This document shows, piece by piece, positions 14,982 through 17,729 of a stretch of DNA of 17,729 nt; positions within the stretch are counted from its first letter, which is position 1, and each line of letters begins with the position of its first letter. Below the pieces are notes generated by a model. The model was not told where the DNA came from and did not search any database. It saw only the letters and a list, made by a program, of their open reading frames with translations. The stretch comes from SG8-40 sp050050435. GTDB lineage: Bacteria; Pseudomonadota; Gammaproteobacteria; Burkholderiales; Eutrophovitaceae. The stretch lies in contig JASFUE010000025.1 in NCBI GenBank assembly GCA_050050435.1, positions 1 through 17,729 of the forward strand, in the 5' to 3' direction. The position numbers and the translations under genes were made by a program.

Positions 14982-15992
14982 TTACTGCGTGTTTTCGGGC
15001 AGCGCGGTCGAGCGCGGGTCGTCGCCGAGGTCTTCGAGTTCGAGTTGCAGTCGCCGGTGCAGGGCATTGCGCCGGTTATTGGGATCATAGGCAGCCCAAT
15101 CGGCAAACTCGGGCAGTTGCGCGTTATCGACCGCATCGAGCAGGCTGCCACTTTTTGCGTACAGTTCGCGCGAGCGTGCATCGAGTGCATCCAGGTAGCG
15201 TGCGGTGGCGTAAATCGAATCGCGGCCCGAAGGCGGACCGAAGCCCGGGACGACGCGGCGAACGGGCAGCTTGAGGAGTTGATTGAGCGCGCTCTGCCAG
15301 CCCTCGAAATCACAGTCACGTATCATCGGGACGTGACTGGCAGAAACCAGGCCACCGGCGAACAGGGTCCCGCTTTGCGGGTGAAAAACGGCAAGGTCTC
15401 CCGGTGTGGCGGCCCAACCGAAATACAGTAACTGGATGCGGGCACCGCCGGCGTTGACCGCTGTTGAGTCATCCACGGTTTGTCGTGGCAATACCAGCCG
15501 TGAGCCGTCCATTTCATGCCCCAGTAGCTCGTTGAGCTGGTCGAGGCAGTGCGCGCATCGTGCTTTCATCAAATCGACCGTCTCGCGATGGGCGATGAGG
15601 GTCACGCCGGTTTCATCGAACGCGGCAGCGCCGAAAACGAACTCACGAACGGCGTGGGTCACGACAACCAGTTTGACCGGCAGGTCGGTGACGCTGCGCA
15701 CCGCTCTGATGATCTGTTGGCCGTGACGGTATGATACGCCGGTGTCGATTACAATCACGCCGGACGGGCCAACGATGAATCCGGCGTTGGCCACGCGGCC
15801 GCGATTTTGCGTTGAAACCGTGCCGGCATCGCCGGGGACGGCATAGACATTTGCGGCTATCCTGACGGGCGCCAGGTCGTGCCCCTGTGCCGCAGATGGC
15901 GCCAGGCCTGCGAGTACGGCAAGGACCAAAGTGCAGAGATGTGACTTCAATAGAGGCAAACCAGAGAATTTATTAATGGCAATTCCCGACAT
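14982..15992 (-). CDS. Exported metallo-beta-lactamase-fold protein lacking the zinc site (quinoprotein relay type)
   Basis: From ATG 15992 the protein has 336 residues with a signal peptide (hydrophobic core about 19-31, cleavage near SAAQG). The fold is clear: NAGFIVGPSGVIVIDTG (69-85), VVVTH (109-113), TPGDLAVF, SGTLFAGGLVS and VRRVVPGFGPP. The metal motif HxHxDH is HAVREF (113-118), so only the first His remains. The later His positions are A195 (AATPGD) and F251 (PGFGP), and the Asp is G213. A CAHC motif (C146, C149) is absent from the partner protein. Gene context suggests one of the two 'quinoprotein relay system zinc metallohydrolase' families, here probably non-hydrolytic. It is divergent from the intact homologue. 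The start is uncertain: no Shine-Dalgarno sequence is visible and the frame is open 26 codons further upstream. Confidence 0.84.
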   Translation of the reverse strand: MSGIAINKFSGLPLLKSHLCTLVLAVLAGLAPSAAQGHDLAPVRIAANVYAVPGDAGTVSTQNRGRVANAGFIVGPSGVIVIDTGVSYRHGQQIIRAVRSVTDLPVKLVVVTHAVREFVFGAAAFDETGVTLIAHRETVDLMKARCAHCLDQLNELLGHEMDGSRLVLPRQTVDDSTAVNAGGARIQLLYFGWAATPGDLAVFHPQSGTLFAGGLVSASHVPMIRDCDFEGWQSALNQLLKLPVRRVVPGFGPPSGRDSIYATARYLDALDARSRELYAKSGSLLDAVDNAQLPEFADWAAYDPNNRRNALHRRLQLELEDLGDDPRSTALPENTQ

Positions 15993-16062
15993 CGCCGGTA
16001 TGCGTTTTGTAGAAATCGCTGTTCGATATCTGAATCTTACCCGCCTGAGTGCGCCCAGATTC
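15993..16062. promoter_or_regulatory. Divergent promoter region between the two MBL-fold genes
   Basis: With the preferred starts, 70 bases separate the two genes. On the minus strand TTCAGA and TACAAA (16011-16006) are 17 bases apart, each four of six to consensus. They would give a very short leader for the left gene. No convincing element is seen for the right gene. Confidence 0.25.
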
Positions 16063-17004
16063 GTGAACAAGTCCCTATGGGCATTGTTGGCACTGTTGTT
16101 GGCGCCGGCTGCGATTGTCAGCCCGGCTCGTGCAGCGAATGTGGCCCTTTCAATGGAAATGATTGCGCCCGGAAATTACGTTCATTATGGCGTACACGAC
16201 GCGCGCTCGCCGGAGAATCTGGGCGACAACGCCAACATCGGTTTCATTATCGGGGATCGCTGCGTCCTTGTTGTGGACACCGGTGGATCGCAGCCGGTTG
16301 GGCAGGCCTTGCTCGAGGCGTTGCGCAAGATCACCGACAAGCCGGTCTGTTATGTTGTTCTCAGCCATGTGCATCCGGACCACATTTTCGGCGCAGCTGC
16401 ATTGATTGGCGATAACCCTGTCGTTCTCGGTCACGAGAACCTGCCACGCCAGTTGGCGGCGCGGGGCAAGTTCTACCAGGAAGCGCTACAGCGCGATCTG
16501 GGCGATCTTGCCGGTGGTGCCGAGATCGTGATGCCCACACAGACCATTGTGACCGGCGATACGCTCACGGTCGATCTGGGCGCTCGCCTGGTCGATATCC
16601 ATGCGTGGACACCGGCACACACGGATCATGATCTGACCGTGTATGATCGTTCGACCTCGACGTTGTGGCTGGCGGACTTGCTCTTTGTCGAGCACACGCC
16701 GGTTCTGGACTCCAATATCACGGGTTTTCTCGACGTGATGCAGACGCTGCGCGCCGACACGCAAGTCAGGCATTATGTACCGGGACATGGACGCAGCGAT
16801 GCGCCCTGGCCAGCCGTGCTCGATCCCCAGCAACAATATTTCGAAGTCATTCTCAAGGAAACCCGGCTTGCTATTCGCAACAATGTGCGGCTGATGGATG
16901 CGGTGAGCGAAGTGGGCGTTTCGGAAGCGAAGAACTGGGCCAATTTCGAGACCTATCACCGGCGCAATGTCACCACCGCCTACACCGAACTCGAGTGGGA
17001 GTAA
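16063..17004 (+). CDS. Exported metallo-beta-lactamase-fold zinc hydrolase (quinoprotein relay type, intact)
   Basis: From GTG 16063 the protein has 313 residues with a typical signal peptide (NKSLWALLALLLAPAAIVS, cleavage after SPARA). The zinc site is complete: HVHPDH at 102-107, H186 in PAHTDHD, D205 in WLADLLF and H242 in VPGHGRS. It is a periplasmic class B-like hydrolase related to SoxH. With the downstream SoxYZ-like carrier it matches the quinoprotein relay system zinc metallohydrolase families; the substrate is unknown, a thioester or persulfide on the carrier being one inference. Longer readings from ATG 15976 or ATG 16000 would bury the signal peptide behind 21-29 extra residues; the first would overlap the divergent gene. 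No ribosome site clearly supports any start. The carrier gene follows after 39 bases, indicating an operon. Confidence 0.88.
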   Translation: MNKSLWALLALLLAPAAIVSPARAANVALSMEMIAPGNYVHYGVHDARSPENLGDNANIGFIIGDRCVLVVDTGGSQPVGQALLEALRKITDKPVCYVVLSHVHPDHIFGAAALIGDNPVVLGHENLPRQLAARGKFYQEALQRDLGDLAGGAEIVMPTQTIVTGDTLTVDLGARLVDIHAWTPAHTDHDLTVYDRSTSTLWLADLLFVEHTPVLDSNITGFLDVMQTLRADTQVRHYVPGHGRSDAPWPAVLDPQQQYFEVILKETRLAIRNNVRLMDAVSEVGVSEAKNWANFETYHRRNVTTAYTELEWE

Positions 17005-17043
17005 CAGGCTATACTGAAATTACGAATCATGGAGTGAGGTCTG

Positions 17044-17729
17044 ATGCAATTGCGTTACGTACTGTTGTGCATGCTTTCAGTGTTTGCAACGCTGGCAGCG
17101 GCGGCCAATCCGAATCCCGAGCCCGATGAATCGAAGATCCCCGAGTGGCAGGTTATCCGTAGCCTCTTGTTCGGTGACCGCGAAATCAATCCGGACGACA
17201 AGCAGGTGGTGCGGGTTTATCTGAATACGCGCGCCGATGACGCATCGACGGTGCCGGTGATGATCAACGGTCTGATCGACCAGAGCCAGACCGAATACAT
17301 CAAGACCCTCTATCTGATTGTTGACCGCAATCCCATGCCCACCGCCGGCGTCTTCCGGTTTACGCCTGAAAGTGGGCGGGTGAAGCTCGAAACCCGCTTG
17401 CGTTTTGAGCAATACAGCTTTGTGCGAGCGGTTGCCGAACTCAATGACGGACGCCTGTATATGTCACAGCGCTGGGTCAAGGCGGCAGGCGGGTGCTCGG
17501 CACCAATGGGCAAGAACGGTATTCCCGCGGCATTGCTGGGCAAGATGCGGTTTCGCATGGATGACGCAGTCGAGTACGACAAACCGGCGCTGGTGCAAGT
17601 CCAGGTACGACATCCAAATGAATCAGCTCTGGCCTCGGACCTGGATCCCGATCATGTACCGCAGTTCATCCGCAGTGTGCAGGTGGACTATAACGACAAG
17701 CCGGTGATGACCGGGGAGGTCAATTTTTC
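17044..17729 (+). CDS. Quinoprotein-associated fused SoxY-SoxZ-like carrier protein (3' end cut by window)
   Basis: The 228 visible residues begin with a signal peptide (MQLRYVLLCMLSVFATLAAA). The first half (about 30-155) resembles SoxY and ends in KAAGGCSAPMGK with C151, equivalent to the SoxY swinging-arm cysteine that carries sulfur intermediates. The second half (about 164-228) resembles SoxZ: QVQVRHPNESAL, VPQFIRSVQVDYNDKPVMTG. In Sox systems these are two proteins; here they are one chain, as in the quinoprotein dehydrogenase-associated SoxYZ-like carrier family. GGAG (17031-17034) and GAGG (17036-17039) precede the ATG at 17044 by 9 and 4 bases. It follows the intact MBL gene by 39 bases. 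Known members occur near PQQ-dependent dehydrogenase genes, which would lie beyond the window. The stop codon is not included. Confidence 0.87.
   Translation, partial: MQLRYVLLCMLSVFATLAAAANPNPEPDESKIPEWQVIRSLLFGDREINPDDKQVVRVYLNTRADDASTVPVMINGLIDQSQTEYIKTLYLIVDRNPMPTAGVFRFTPESGRVKLETRLRFEQYSFVRAVAELNDGRLYMSQRWVKAAGGCSAPMGKNGIPAALLGKMRFRMDDAVEYDKPALVQVQVRHPNESALASDLDPDHVPQFIRSVQVDYNDKPVMTGEVNF

Overview
The window is GC-rich and reads as the chromosome of a gammaproteobacterium. GlnE, IlvE, a YhdP-type AsmA protein beside TldD, and a BtuF-like protein all have their closest recognisable counterparts in that class, and the glnE-ilvE and yhdP-tldD adjacencies are familiar there. I cannot place it below class. 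Gene density is high, no gap exceeds 300 bases, and I see no rRNA, tRNA, insertion sequence, CRISPR array or riboswitch.

Left part (1-8661): the N-terminal part of ilvE (minus), a membrane-anchored class III adenylate cyclase (plus), glnE (minus), then after a divergent promoter region yhdP (plus). The cyclase sits between glnE and ilvE, which are neighbours in Pseudomonas.

Middle (8769-13035, all plus): tldD, a divergent type I-beta DAHP synthase, a stand-alone cyclic-nucleotide-binding protein, and a BtuF-like periplasmic vitamin B12-binding protein. The cNMP-binding gene has its own candidate promoter and a terminator-like hairpin in its leader.

Right-middle (14889 down to 13053, minus): a three-gene operon with two consecutive ATGA stop/start overlaps: PduO-type cob(I)alamin adenosyltransferase, ECF sigma factor, RskA-type anti-sigma factor. 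It converges on the BtuF-like gene, so B12 capture and B12 adenosylation flank a regulatory pair.

Right end (14982-17729): a divergent pair of exported metallo-beta-lactamase-fold proteins, followed by a fused SoxY-SoxZ-like carrier cut by the window edge. This is the composition of the 'quinoprotein relay' gene set. One of the two hydrolases has all zinc ligands. The other has lost all but one, and instead carries a CxxC. This dead/live pair beside a sulfur-type swinging-arm carrier, and the adenosyltransferase-sigma-anti-sigma operon next to it, are the most interesting parts of the window.
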